A DNA stretch of 64,000 bases from Rhipidocladum racemiflorum (GCA_036346355.1 CM070592.1:35139230-35203229), one strand, 5' to 3'; positions 46,171-58,645 are shown, numbered from the stretch's first letter. Notes: generated by a model from the letters alone, not told the origin. Translations and numbers: made by a program.

Positions 46171-46238
46171 GGTTTTCTAATCTTGTGAGATTAGAGATTT
46201 TGGTGGTTTTCTAATCTTGTGAGATTAGAGATTTTGGT
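46171..46238 (+). repeat. Tandem 34-bp duplication with hairpin
   Basis: Two identical 34-bp units (46171-46204 and 46205-46238) each contain TCTAATCT-TGTG-AGATTAGA, an 8-bp perfect stem with a 4-base loop. They lie between the TATA box and the poly(A) signal, so they would be in the transcript ends. The same pair is at 54044-54111. Confidence 0.95.
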
Positions 46239-46263
46239 GTCCTCCCGGAAGGAGTGGCTTTGG

Positions 46264-46269
46264 AATAAA
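46264..46269 (+). terminator. Poly(A) signal of the copia LTR
   Basis: AATAAA lies about 190 bases downstream of the TATA box, a spacing suited to the R region end of an LTR. Confidence 0.55.
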
Positions 46270-46515
46270 GAAAAGGTTATGCAATTCTTTACATACTCTT
46301 TTGCTATGATTCTTGATTAGAAGGATTGTTCGATTTTTGATAGAACTAGTTTTGATTTATGTTCGACTTGTCTCGCTAATTAATCTAGGGTTTTGATCTC
46401 TACGATATTAGATATTCTTCCGCTATTTAGGGGTCTTTAATTTTTCGAAAGAAATAGTTGAATTTTATTCGGCATCTATTCACCCCCCCTCTAGTTGCCT
46501 ACTCGGTCCTACAAG

Positions 46516-46527
46516 TGGTATCAGAGC
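46516..46527 (+). other. Primer-binding site of the copia element
   Basis: TGGTATCAGAGC starts two bases after the 5' LTR; initiator Met tRNA type. Confidence 0.92.
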
Positions 46528-46574
46528 AAGGCTCTACTAATCCATCTTAACAGGTGATTAGTAAACGGTAAGTT

Positions 46575-47675
46575 ATGGCAACAGAGAAATACTCAAACAA
46601 GCCGCCAATCTTCGATGGCACAGACTTCCCCCACTGGCGGATCCGGATGACTGCATATCTTCAAGCTCAAGGTAACGCGATTTGGCGCAAGGTAAAAATT
46701 TCGTACGAGCTTCCTTCTAATGATGATATTGATAAAATCGAGTTTGAAAAAGATGTTGAAAACAATAATAGAGCTAGAAACATATTGCTTCAAGGACTTG
46801 CTAGAAAAGAATTCGATAGAGTCTGTCATTTACTCACTGCTCATGAAATTTGGAAATCTCTTCAAGATTATCACGAGGGCAATCGACTCTGTAAAAGAAG
46901 CTAGGCAAGATCAATTTAAAAGGAATACACTAGATTTGAAATGAACTCGAGAATCTCTAGATGATTGTTTTGCTCGCTTTAACAGAATCTTAAACAATCT
47001 TAGAGTCATAGATGTAAAGTACATCGACTCTGAAAATGCTAGACATTTCCTATCATCTCTTGATCTTAAAATCGGCAAATGAAAGTGATCGCTTTTAGGG
47101 AAGCCCATAAGATGAGTGAAATGACTTTGGATAAACTATATTCTAGTCTCAAGACTTTTGAGATAGACATTGTTTCAAGAACTTCCAATGATAATTCTAT
47201 GGCTCTTAATGCTAATTCTTCATATGATAATGCTACTAGTTCTTCATCATCATACTCCATTACTGCTTTGAGTGCTCTTAGTGATGAACAGCTAGATCAA
47301 ATACCAGAAGATACACTTGCTCTTCTTTCCAAGCGTGTCAATGCAGCTTACATGAGATCAAGGGAGAGAAGAGGAGCCTCCATCCATCGCTACAACTGCG
47401 GCAAGGCCGGGCACATCCGTGCTAACTGTTTCAAAAACAAAGATAAAGAGGAGAAGGAGCAAAGCAACTCCTCCAAGTCCTTCCGGCCAAAAGAGAGCAA
47501 GGACAAAAATAAGCAACGGACAAAGAAGATGCTCAACAAAGTCTTCGCGGCAATTGGTCGCTTAGACTTAAGCGACATTGATGATTCAACTGACGATGAG
47601 AAGGAAGCAAAGCAAACTAAGCTGAACGAGAAAGATTTCACCGGACTGTGCTTCATGGCGAAAAGGGAACACTAG
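46575..47675 (+). pseudogene. Copia Gag, first section
   Basis: The frame starts MATEKYSNKPPIFDGTDFPH, then WRIRMTAYLQAQG, a standard plant copia Gag start. It shifts frame near 46880 and meets a stop near 46941, then another near 47080. The frame to 47675 ends GLCFMAKREH. The first zinc knuckle reads RYNCGKAGHIRANC; the expected first Cys is replaced by Arg (CGC where TGC is expected), so it would not bind zinc. The next stop separates it from the coiled-coil section. Confidence 0.8.
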
Positions 47676-47759
47676 TGATTCTAGTGACAACGACAACACT
47701 TCCAAAGCGGTGATGAGGTAATACCTTCGTATGATGAGCTTTGTGAAGTTTTAGTCATA

Positions 47760-48751
47760 TTGAGAAAATCTTTAAGAAAATCCTCACTCAAAAATAAAAA
47801 CTTAGAGAAAGATCTATCCATGCTGAAAACTGAAAACTTTGATCTTAGAAATTCAAAGTCTGAAAAGACATGTGATTCTTGTTTAGATCTCAAATTTGAA
47901 ATTAAATCTTTAAAAGAGGAACATATGATTAAACTAGAACAAGTTTATGCCAAAAAAAAACTTGTGAAAAATGTTGGTTGCTCTACTGATGGTTTACATG
48001 GTCAAACTTCTTGTTCTAAATGTCCCATACTAGAATTGAAGTTGCATGATGCAGATGCTAAGATTACTCATTTGTTTAATGATTTGCTTACACATGAAGT
48101 TCTTTCATGCTCAACTTGTCGCAAGCAAAAAGAAAAAGTAGATGTTTCCTGTAATAATTGTTTAACACTCTCTCGAAAAATTGATTACTTGGAAAAGTCT
48201 TTAGAACGCTTACTAAAGGAAAGAAAAATCTAAATATGATTTTGGATCAATCAAAAGTCAGCACTCATCACAAAGGTTTAGGTTTTGATCCTTATGCTCA
48301 TCACAAATCATATGCTCCTACTATTGTTAAAACTCTTGAAAGTGGAAAGTTTGAAATTGTCAAAGAACCTGAGAAAACTGTCTTCAAATCTGCTGGAATT
48401 TTATCTTCTACAATGATGAATGCAAATGTTGCTTCTGCTCCTAAAGACAAACCATTTGTTAAGTACAATTGCACTCATTGTGGAAAAGATGGTCATTTGG
48501 TGAATTTTTGTTTTAGACTAGCCAAACAACAGAGAAAGGAAAATTCAAAGGCTAACTTTAGACAAACACGTATCATTTCTCAACATGTTCCGCTAGTGAA
48601 AGCAAACAAAATTCCTCGAAATTCACCTACGTTGCATTCACAAGCTTTTGTACGATCACCTCCTCGTCGAGTGATTCAGTGCTGGATACCTAAATCTTAT
48701 TTCTCTAACCCCAACGCTGAATCCTCGGCATCTTCTGTCCATAACATGTAG
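47760..48751 (+). pseudogene. Copia Gag, coiled-coil and second zinc knuckle section
   Basis: From 47760 to 48233 the frame is rich in Lys, Glu and Leu with heptad-like spacing and repeated CxxC pairs (CDSC, CSKC, CSTC, CNNC). A stop at 48231-48233 is followed at once by a second frame, 48236-48751, with the second zinc knuckle CTHCGKDGHLVNFC. Together these form the long C-terminal part of a SIRE-like Gag. Its purpose beyond RNA binding is unknown to me. Confidence 0.7.
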
Positions 48752-48872
48752 GTGGTACGAGAAGGGAAGGAGAACATCTGGGTTGTTGATTCAGGATGCT
48801 GCCAACACATGACAGGCAACCCAAGTTGGTTCTCCTCCCTAACAAAAGCATCTGGGAACGAAACGATCACTT
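48752..48872 (+). pseudogene. Copia protease
   Basis: The aspartic protease start reads IWVVDSGCCQHMTGN, the DSG triad plus the HMTG motif of copia proteases. The frame ends near 48927 by a frameshift, and the integrase frame takes over from 48873. Confidence 0.8.
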
Positions 48873-50069
48873 TTGGAGATGCTACTCTTTGGACGCGTCA
48901 TTGCAAAAGGTACAGTGAAGGTAAATGAGCACTTTACTTTAAAAAATGTCTCTTTGGTGTCGAAACTGAAATTCAACCTTCTGTCTGTATCTCAATTGTT
49001 GGATGAGAACTTTGAAGTAAGTTTTAAACCGAATGCATGTAGAGTACTCGATGCTTCTGGAAACTTGATTCTTAAAATATCTAGACTTGGAAAAATTTTC
49101 ATAGCAAATTTTAGCAATGCTTCAAGTTCACATTGTTTTGTTGCTTCAGAATCTAGAAATCTCAATTTTTGGCATCGTCGGTTAGGTCACATGGGCTTTG
49201 ATCTGTTATCTAGATTGAGTGGTCTAGACTTAATTCGTGGCTTGCCAAAATTGAAATCTTGCAAAGACATTGTTTGTGCTTCCTGTCGACATGGTAAGAT
49301 GGTTGGAGCCCCTCATGTTCCTGTCTCTACTATAATGACCACTGGCCCCGGTCAACTTCTTCACATGGATACAGTAGGACCATCTCGAGTACAATCGGCC
49401 GGAGGTAAGTGGTACTTTCTAGTAATAGTTGATGATTATTCGAGATACTCTTGGGTGCATTTTCTGTCTTCAAAAGATGAGATTTTTGGACTCTTTCATG
49501 TCTTCATTAAGAGATTGATAAATGAATTGCCTAACTCATTGAAAGCCATAAGAACAGATAATGGTACAGAATTCAAAAATGCCTTGTTTAAATCTTTTTG
49601 TGAAACTAATGGGATTGAACATCAATTTTCTTCGCCATATTCTCCCTCACAGAATGGTGTTGTAGAAAGGAAAAATAGAACTTTGATTCAAATGGCTAGA
49701 ACTATGCTAGATGAATACAATACTTCAAGAAAATTTTGTGAGGCAATTTCTTACGCTTGCTATATATCAAATAGGGTCTATCTCGTAGCTTTACTTGGTA
49801 AAACATCTTATGAACTAAGATTTGATCGTAAACCATCTGTTTCTCACTTACGAGTGTTTGGTTGCAAATGCTTTATTCTTAAACATGGAAATCTTGATAA
49901 ATTCAAGCTCGTAGTACAGATGGTATTTTCCTTGGCTATTCGTTGCACTCTCGTGGATATCGTGTACTTGATTTATCAACTAACAAATTGTTGGAGACAT
50001 GCGATGTTACTTTTGATGAGGCTAGCCCTGGAGCTAGACCCGACATTTCAGGTTCACGAGAAGATTTAG
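48873..50069 (+). pseudogene. Copia integrase
   Basis: The integrase inserts element DNA into the genome. In this 398-codon frame the pre-integrase zinc site is H101 and H106 (FWHRRLGH) with C135 and C138 (CASC). The catalytic triad is D166 (HMDTVGPS), D229 (RTDNGTEF) and E265 (NGVVERKNR), all intact. Near 49905 the frame shifts away from the family sequence, so the last part is not authentic. The reverse transcriptase follows at 50235 in a different frame. Confidence 0.88.
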
Positions 50070-50234
50070 AGCCAATCTTTTGGATAAAAGATTCAAGAAA
50101 ATGATGAAGATAATGATGATGATGAGCTCATACCTACAGAGCGGGAAGATGTTCTGAACAAATTGATGTGACTACTACTTGATTCTCCTACACCTCCCAC
50201 GACGATCGAAACAACTGGACCGCCCCTTATTGTT

Positions 50235-51446
50235 TTGAAGAACCATCCTCCTGAACAAATTATTGGAAGTCTTCATGAAAGGGTGACACGTTCTAATTCA
50301 TCTCAAACTCTTTTATGCATGCATTCTGCTTTTGTTGCAAATTTTGAACCTAAGAACATTACTCATGCTTTAACTGATAGTTCTTGGGTAGATGCGATGC
50401 ATGAAGAGTTAGAAAACTTTGAAAGGAATAAAGTTTGGTCTTTAGTGGAACCTCCTAAAAATCAAAACATTATTGGAACAAAATGGGTTTTTAAGAACAA
50501 GTTAAATGAAGATGGAATAATTGTTAGAAACAAAGCTAGACTTGTAGCTCAAGGTTATTCTCAACTTGAAGGAATTGATTTTGATGAAACATTTGCTCCT
50601 GTTGCTCGTTTAGAAGCTATTCGCATCCTCTTGGCTTTTGCAGCTTCAAAAGGTTTTAAGTTATTTCAAATGGATGTGAAAAGTGCTTTTCTAAACGGTT
50701 TTATAGAAGAAGAAGTTTTTGTGAAACAACCCCCTGGTTTTGAAAATGAAAAATTTCCTAATCATGTGTATCGTTTATCAAAAGCTCTTTATGGATTAAA
50801 ACAAGCTCCTCGTGCATGGTATGATAGATTAAAAGGCTTCTTGCTTCAACATAATTTTGAGATGGGAAAAGTTGATAAAACTCTGTTTACTCAAAATTCA
50901 AATGATCAATTCCTTGTGGTGCAAATTTATGTGGATGATATTATCTTTGGAGGATCCTCCCACTCTCTTGTGTTGCAGTTTTCCGAGCTGATGTCCAGGG
51001 AATTCGAGATGAGTATGATGGGAGAGTTGACATACTTCCTTGGATTTCAAATCAAGCAAGCGAAAGAAGGACTCTTCTTGCACCAATCCAAGTATACAAA
51101 GGAGCTACTAAAGAAATTCGACATGGGAGAAGGAAAGTCAGTATCTACTCCAATGAGCACAACAACAATTTTGGATCTTGACGAGAATGGTGTCGAGATG
51201 GACCAAAAAGAATACAGAAGCATGATTGGATCACTTCTGTACTTGACTGCTTCGAGGCCTGACATACATTTTGCAGTATGTTTGTGTGCTCGATTTCAAG
51301 CCTCTCCTCGAGAATCACATCGACAAGCAATTAAAAGAATTTTCAGGTATCTTCGCTCCACTTCTGAATTTGGCATTTGGTATTCTTGTTCTTCTTCGCT
51401 TACACTCCTAGGATATTCGATGCTGATTTTGCGGGGTGTAGATTAG
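50235..51446 (+). pseudogene. Copia reverse transcriptase
   Basis: The frame holds the copia RT start WVDAMHEELENFERNKVW and then GTKWVFKNKL. It continues with QMDVKSAFLNG, LYGLKQAPRAWY and the catalytic YVDDI at about 50928-50942. The RT core is open, and no essential residue is missing that I can see. It ends after LGYS, where a base loss near 51419 shifts the frame into the RNase H. Confidence 0.9.
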
Positions 51447-51875
51447 ATAGAAAGAGTACTTCGGCACATGTCATTTTCTTGGCACTTCACTTGTTTCTTG
51501 GTCTTCTAAGAAACAGTCCTCGATTGCTCAATCTACTGCTGTGAATACGTTGCAGCCGCTAGTTGTTGTTCACAAATTCTTTGGATCACTTCAACTCTTA
51601 AAGATTACGGCATTAACTTTAGTAGTGTTCCACTTCTTTGTGATAATACTAGTGCAATTCACATCGCTAAAAATCCTGTTCAACATTCAAGGACTAAACA
51701 CATTGATGTTCGATATCATTTTCTTAGAGATCATGTTGAAAAAGGAGCTATTGAACTGAAATTTGTTGATTCGGATGCTCAAATTGCTGATATTTTCACT
51801 AAGCCGCTTGATTCTTCTCGCTTTGCTTTCTTACGCGGCGAACTTGGGATCATTCATCCCCATGGGTTGATTTGA
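51414..51875 (+). pseudogene. Copia RNase H, frameshifted
   Basis: Homology continues in several frames: DADFAGCRLDRKST, then SWSSKKQSSIAQST, then LCDNTSAIHIAKNPVQHSRT and, at the end, IADIFTKPLDSSRF. At least two frame changes occur. The region ends with a TGA before GGGGGAG at about 51876. Confidence 0.8.
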
Positions 51876-53036
51876 GGGGGAGTTTTTGATTTTAACTCTT
51901 TCATTTGTGTTACTTGACTTTGGTTACTACAAGGAGCTATTTTGTCGTTACACTTAAAGAAAACTCCCCTGTTTTCATTGCATCATGTAGTACAAAGCTT
52001 TGTTGACTATTCTTGTGTATATAGTCAAATTAATGCTACATTGCTTCACTTCTCACTAAAAGACTAAAAGACTAAAATAATTCAATTTGAGATGCTTTTT
52101 GAGAATATTTTGGCTCTTGTTCATTATGGTATTACATTTGTGAAATAGGCTTAAAAGTTTCTTGTCATCTGTTGAAAGGCTAGAGCTGATTAGAAACTAT
52201 GTGTGAGCTTTTTGTTGGACTTCAAATGATCATTATGAGTCTCAAGCAAAATCAGTGTTTTAAATGATAAAAGCAAGTTGAAAAAGATGCAAGCAAAAGC
52301 TACTTGGCTAAACACAAGTTTAGTACAATGTGCAGCTTCCTTGCCAGGGATTTAAATTCAAAAGATGCAAGAAAAGGCTACTTGTCTAAACAAAAGTTCA
52401 GAACAATGTGAAGCCACTTGCCAATTTAAACTGAGAAAGATACAAGAAAGAACTACCTACTCATACACAAGTATGGGCTAGTGTGCAGTTACTTGTCATC
52501 CCTGTTGATCACAAAGCAAAATTGTCAAACTTGCTAAAAGGGAAAAAGGAAATTCAAATTTTTGAAAAGGCTTGAGACAGACATTAGTGAATTTGAAAGT
52601 CTCTCTTTGCTCATGATAGATTTCTTTTTAGCTTTGGCAAAATCAGTTTATGACATTTTACTTGTTTGCTCTAATTTGCTTATGCAACAACTATTCTATG
52701 TGTTAGAGCCTCCATATTCTCACAATTTGCCTTCTCATTTGGATAAATTGATACAAAATGTGAAAACTCTCGTAAAAACTCTCCAAATGCTTTACTTTGA
52801 TTATATACCTTGAATATACTTCAAAGCTTGAGATACTGCATTCATTAAGGGGGAGTTTTGAGATCTTGATGACTATTTTGTCAAAAAGGGGGAGAGCAAA
52901 AGTCAAGAAGAAGAAAAATAAAAAGAGGAGAATTTCAAACTATTTAAGAATTTGGATTTACTTGGTCTTTACTTGGTCTTGGAATCTTTTGGGTCTCAAA
53001 TCTTGTCAAATCTTATTGTGTTTTGTCAAATTACTC
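51876..53036 (+). other. Non-coding stretch between pol and 3' LTR of the copia element
   Basis: AT-rich DNA with no recognised gene. GGGGGAG tracts occur at about 51886, 52848, 52882 and 53040. SIRE-like elements can carry an env-like open frame in this position. Here only short frames remain (for example 52562-52813, hydrophobic, no known domain), so any such gene is lost or was never present. Confidence 0.6.
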
Positions 53037-53050
53037 ATCAAGGGGGAGAT
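53037..53050 (+). other. Polypurine tract of the copia element
   Basis: ATCAAGGGGGAGAT lies directly before the 3' LTR. Confidence 0.85.
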
Positions 53051-54388
53051 TGAAGGATCATTGTTTTTTGATCCATGTGTTTTTGATGATGAGTATTTGA
53101 ATATTCGAAGAGATTTGAAAAGATTTGAGTTGATTTGATTTTGGCTCAAGATGTTGAAAAAGATTTGAAACCAATTTGAACCGATTTATTTTTTGGTTTC
53201 TTTATTTGAAAAAGATCTGAAACCAGTTGGTTGTATGGATTAATTTGAGTCAAGTCGTGGACTTGGGCTCGGAAATTGTTTTTGTGTTTTTTGTTCACGT
53301 GCAGGTGTTGCTCGAGGTCGAACGTGGTCGGTGACGGGACCGAGACTAAGTTCAGGGAGGAACTGAGGTCGTGAGGGTCGAGGGTGTCATGCGAGATGTT
53401 CGGACTAGAGAACAGTGCATGTGAGATCGAGATCGTTGCAGCGTAGCGGTAGGCGGGCTACGCCGGCGGGGCGTGGAGGTCGAGCGAAGGAAGCCGGAGA
53501 CGCACGCAGAGTCGGCGGCCGGCTGCTAACGGCGGGGCGACGACAACGCGCAGAGGTCAGCGGCTAGATCGGCAGCGCAGTGGCGTGGCACGCGCGCAGC
53601 GCGTGGCGTGAGCAGCACCGGTGGCCACGCGCATGAAGACAGCCGGCGGCTAAGGCAGCAGCAGGCTAAGCAAGGGCCAAGGCCGGTTCGAGGCCACGCC
53701 TGGGTGGGAGCTGCGGAGTCCATGCATGCAGGATCGGCGCCAAGCATGCATGCATGCGGCTGGAGAGTTCACGCAGGATTGTTTCCATGTTGGATGTAGC
53801 GTGCATGAGTATGCTACGTGAAGTTTGCTAGGCAATGTGTATTGTTGCGTGAGTATGTTAGTCGTGTATGACTAGGAAACGGAGATTGCTAGCCATGTGG
53901 ACTCGGAAAAAGAACGGGACACGGGAGGAGGGCTGTAGTATATATAGCCAATGAAGCAAAAGGAGAAAATCCAAGGCAAAGGGCAAGAAGCAAGAGGTGC
54001 CTACAACAAAGAAGAGATTTTGTGTTTTCTTTAGTTTGTTTAAGGTTTTCTAATCTTGTGAGATTAGAGATTTTGGTGGTTTTCTAATCTTGTGAGATTA
54101 GAGATTTTGGTGTCCTCCCGGAAGGAGTGGCTTTGGAATAAAGAAAAGGTTATGCAATTCTTTACATACTCTTTTGCTATGATTCTTGATTAGAAGGATT
54201 GTTCGATTTTTGATAGAACTAGTTTTGATTTATGTTCGACTTGTCTCGCTAATTAATCTAGGGTTTTGATCTCTACGATATTAGATATTCTTCCGCTATT
54301 TAGGGGGTCTTTAATTTTTCGAAAGAAATAGTTGAATTTTATTCGGCATCTATTCACCCCCCCCTCTAGTTGCCTACTCGGTCCTACA
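53051..54388 (+). repeat. 3' LTR of the copia element, 1338 bp
   Basis: Near-identical to 45191-46513. Differences are concentrated in the GC-rich middle (53480-53660), with several small insertions. Confidence 0.95.
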
Positions 54389-54393
54389 GCTAT
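54389..54393. repeat. Right target site duplication GCTAT
   Basis: Matches 45186-45190. Confidence 0.95.
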
Positions 54394-56937
54394 GCTCCGG
54401 CAGATATTGGATGATATTCAGGGTGTGAAATCAGAGATCGGAGAGGTTAGGTCAGTAGTAGATGTTGTGAAGGGCCGGGTGGAGGTGTTGGAAGCACGAC
54501 CAGAGACGAGTAGTCTGGAGCCTGGTCGGAATGGAGGAGTAGCGGCGGATGAAGGAAATCAGTCTGCTGGTTCAGCGGCTGGTACTTCATCAGGAAAGGG
54601 AATACGAACTTCTGAGAAGAATAGAGAGAACACAACGAAGGGAATATTGGGCACTCCTATGATTTCCCCTACTGCAGGAAGACAGGATTGGCAGAACACC
54701 TTACAGGTGTTCGATCAAAATCCAAAGATGGGAGGGGGCAAAATTTACTCTCTCAATGGCAGACTAGACAGTCTATGCCGAAAATAGAGTTTCCAAAATT
54801 TGATGGGGAGAATCCAAGGTTGTGGAGAGAAAGGTGTGAAACATATTTTGAGATCATGGGAATTAATCCAGGTTTACATACTCGTCTGGCATCCCTGAAT
54901 TTTACTGGAAATGCGGCTTTATGGTTGCAGAAAACGGAAGCAAAGGGGAGATTTGAGAACTGGGAAATTCTGTGTGACGCAGTGGAGAGAAGGTTTGGCA
55001 AAAATCTGTACAAGAAATACTTGAGTCAATTGATCAATCTGCGGCAAACCCACTCGGTGGCTGAGTATGTGGAGCAATTTGAGGAATTGCAACACCATCT
55101 GTTGCTGTATAATCCGGCACAGGATGAGATTTTATTTGTCACACATTTTTTGGGGGGTCTTAAAGATGAAATTCGATCTCCAATTGTGCTACATAACCCT
55201 GAGAACATGGAATCTGCAGTGTTCCTAGCAATTTTACAGGAGGAGGAACTTGAAAGCAAGAAGAGAGGTTATCATCAAAAGTTGGATACAAGGGAATCGG
55301 GAAAAAGTATGGGAAGAATTGGAGAAAAATTTAGAGCAACTCACAAAATTGACAACAATCAAGGCAATACAGAGCAGAAACAAAGTGACAGCAACAACAA
55401 GAGATGGGATGACAAACTGGAAGCATTGAAGGCTTATAGAAAAGCCAATGGTTTATGCTTTACTTGTGGAGAGAAGTGGGGTAGGAATCACAAGTGTCCA
55501 GATCGCGTTCCTCTACACATCATAGAAGAGTTAATGGAGGTGTTGCAAATTCAGTCAGCCTCTGAAGGTGATGGAGAATTGGAATCAGGAGAGGAGCTGT
55601 TTTCAGTTATGGAACAACATGGCAATGTGAGGAACAAACGTAAGACGTTGAGACTCCAAGGATGGATTGGCAAGCAAGAGATCTTGATACTGGTGGACTC
55701 AGGAAGTACATATTCATTTGTTAGTGAAGGAGTGGTGAAGAGGTTACAGTGTCCAACAGAGAACATTTTGCCGGTGCAACTGTCAATTGCCGATGACCGA
55801 GCAATGCAGTGTCATCAGATTGTTCCATCCTTGGAATGGTGGGTACAGGGGCATTCATTCATGCAAGACATGCGAGTATTAGCCTTGGGCTGCTATGATA
55901 TGATTTTGGGTTCAGATTGGCTGGAAGAGCACAGCCCCATGTGGGTGCATTGGGGGCACAAATGCATGAAATTCACTCATCAGGGACGTCGGGTGAGGTT
56001 GCAAGGAGTCATGGACGACCAAATGAGTGGAAAGGAAATAGGGCTTAAGGAACTTCAGGGGTTGTTAAGAAGAGGAGCAATCACTCACATTGTCCAACTC
56101 CATCAGGAAAAACAAGAAGGGGATGACAATGAAAACCAGACAGAGAAGGTGTCTATTCCAAAGGAAGTGGAGGAGTTGGTGAGGGAATTCGCTCATTTAT
56201 TTCAAGAAGCAACCCAGTTACCTCCAAGGCGACTGTATGATCACACTATTCCTTTGATAGCCGGTGCTCAGCCAGTGCATTCTCGAGCTTACAGATACAC
56301 TCCACAACAGAAAAATGAGATTGAGAAGCAAGTGTCAAACATGTTGGAAAAGGGCATCATACAACAAAGTGCCAGTCCCTTTGCCTCCCCAGTGATCCTA
56401 GTCAAAAAGAAGGATGGTACATGGCGTTTTTGTGTGGATTATCGGAGACTGAATGCAATTACAGTGAAGAACAAACAGCCGTTGCCAATAATTGACGAGC
56501 TTCTAGATGAGTTAGAAGGTGCTCAATGGTTTACCAAGCTGGACTTGCGCTTGGGTTACCATCAAATCCGGGTGAAGAAAGGAGAGGAATATAAAACATC
56601 CTTCTGTACTCATCACGGGCTATTTGAGTTTTTGGTCATGCCTTTTGGTCTCACAAATGCGCCTGCAACCTTCCAAAGTGTCATGAATCAGATTTTTCAA
56701 GGACTGCTTAGGCATTGTGTGTTGGTATTTGTGGATGATATATTGGTTTATAGCAGAACCATGGAGGAGCATCTGAGTCATTTAAAAGAAGTGTTTCAAG
56801 TGTTGGAGCAGCATCAGTTGTATGTTAAAAGGGAAAAGTGCACGTTTGGTCAGCAAAGGTTGGAGTACCTGGGTCACATAATCTCTCCAGGAGGTGTGTC
56901 TACAGACTCTAGAAAAATACAAGCTGTGTTGGCATGG
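54394..56937 (+). pseudogene. Reina-like Ty3-gypsy Gag-Pol, truncated in reverse transcriptase
   Basis: Continues the gag frame begun at 45150. A frameshift around 54690-54780 moves it to a long frame that is then open to the insertion point. Visible domains in order: capsid (FPKFDGENPRLWRERCETYF to about 55250), zinc knuckle CFTCGEKWGRNHKC, protease LVDSGSTYSFVSEG, and reverse transcriptase with FCVDYRRLNAITVKNKQPLP, YHQIRVKKG and the catalytic FVDDILVYS near 56730. At 56938 the Tekay-like LTR interrupts the reading after QAVLAW, so RNase H and integrase, if present, are beyond the window. The gag start and RT are well preserved. Confidence 0.9.
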
Positions 56938-58645
56938 TGTAACACCCCGGCATTAAATATGCCTGAATGCTACCAAACATAAGCTAAACACCAACTAAAT
57001 ACCACAACTATAGCATAAATTCCAGCAAAGGAGTAAATGCTAAAACCCGAAATTTCGGCAGCATCTCCTTTGTTTATTCATGATCTCAAACAACCATACA
57101 AGCATAGCAACGTATGATATAATGTGAAACATCTAAAACCACAATAATAAACGACATGGAAACCATAAACATGAATTAAGTCGCATCTACTTTATTATTA
57201 TGAATACAAACAATTCCATTGTGGAATCACTTGCGTGAGCTATGTGAAAATGTGTGATTATTCCCCTTTTCCCTCATGCCGCTTCAAGGTACCTAAAAAA
57301 ACATAACACAAGCGTGAGTTCAAAACTCAAGAAAGTGTATCGTAATGGATAAACAAAAATTAAGTCAACAAACCATCATCATAACTCTCCCATAGCACAT
57401 CATAACACAACATGGTTAGCATCACATTCATCTTGTAAGCATCAATATAATCATCTCATAAACATCATCATGTTTCATTAATGCAATGCAATGCACATGT
57501 CTCCTTGGAAACTCATACCGGTATGGTTGAGTGCACACCCGTCGGCATGCACCCTTTTCCCCCTTCCATCCCGAAGATGGAGGGTGCCTATCTCTCGCTT
57601 CCAATCACCTCGGTGAAGTAATCACGATGTAGGTCTTACTCAAAAGAATATCCACGTACTAGTCATAACGGTTATCACAGACCCATCCGGATTAGTTATG
57701 ACTTATCTCACCGTCATTAAATAAAAATTATGCTATGCATGCACAATGGACAGCAATATATACACAAATCGAAATATTGCATATCAACACATAGCATCTC
57801 AACATGTAGGACCGTGATCGACCATCGACGGTGCCCATTCACAATATAACATGTATACCACTTGTCACCATCAAGCATGTTAATCATGGCATGAATATAT
57901 CGTATCAACGACAATATTTAAAACATGGCAAAGTGATAACATATCAAGTATAGCATGTAGTTCATGGCAAGACACAATGTGGTCTATCACAAACATTATC
58001 AAGCAACACTAGCAACACAAACAACATTCAATCCACGCAACACACTTGCCTTCAATTGCGGGCAACGGAGTGATGAGAGGTTGAGGGCACTCCCGGCGGC
58101 ACACCACCTTCTTGGAGGATCACCAAGCGATGATCAAACCTTCACGCTCCTTCCCCGATCTCCTTCCACGCGCCGTTTCCACCGATCCTCCTCGTTGCAA
58201 CTCCTTCCAATGGCTTGGACAGCACCTTGGCAGCGAGGAGGAGGTCTTGGAGTGCGCCCACAAGGTAGGAGAAGGGAGGGGCAGCACCTAGGGGTGGAGG
58301 TGCTTGGGAAGGGAGAGGAGATCTAGAGGAGGAAGATGGGAGGTGGAAGGAGAGGGAGAGGTGGAGGGCAAGGGGGGGTGCGGCACATGGGGTGGGGAGG
58401 GCTCTAGGGCAGCAGGGTTTCCTCCCCCTCCTCACCCCCTCATGGGCCTAAGAATCCCCACCACTTGGCCCACGAAGGTTCCCCCAAAGCCCACACAACC
58501 CCGGAGCGGCCCAAAAACCCGGAAACGGTCCGAAACGAAATAAAAACCCAAACTATATGTTTTTTTAATCTTGAATGACATATTTCATAATGTTTGGTCC
58601 TCATAAATCCCATTTTATAAGTTTAGGACAATCCGTGGTGTCACA
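56938..58645 (-). repeat. 3' LTR of the Tekay-like element, 1708 bp
   Basis: It runs from TGTAACACCCCGGC to GGTGTCACA on the plus strand. The start of the other LTR is repeated at 63850. The preceding CATGG (56933-56937) is the predicted target duplication. The block from 57496 (CATGTCTCCTTGGAAACTC) is shared with the LARD-like element. Confidence 0.93.

Larger units (their letters stand above)
45191..46513 (+). repeat. 5' LTR of the copia element, 1323 bp
   Basis: It runs from TGAAGGATCATTG to CTCGGTCCTACA. The middle (about 45540-45900) is GC-rich with CATGCATGCATG; the ends are AT-rich. A TATA box, a duplicated hairpin unit and an AATAAA follow in order (see entries). Confidence 0.95.
45191..54388 (+). 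mobile_element. Complete Ty1-copia retrotransposon (SIRE-like), 9.2 kb
   Basis: Two LTRs (1323 and 1338 bases), primer-binding site, gag, protease, integrase, reverse transcriptase, RNase H and polypurine tract are all present in copia order, with GCTAT duplications. The long gag with a coiled-coil section and the 1.2-kb non-coding stretch after pol suggest the SIRE/Maximus lineage. That assignment is from memory of the family. Several frameshifts and stops make it non-autonomous now, although the LTRs remain very similar. Confidence 0.93.

Noticed and set aside
51541..52813. Env-like gene after the copia pol
   Set aside because: Only short hydrophobic frames are present with no signal peptide plus membrane-anchor arrangement that I can support.
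58142..58543. GC-rich open frames in the Tekay-like LTR
   Set aside because: Same type of purine-rich LTR block; antisense or sense frames lack domains.
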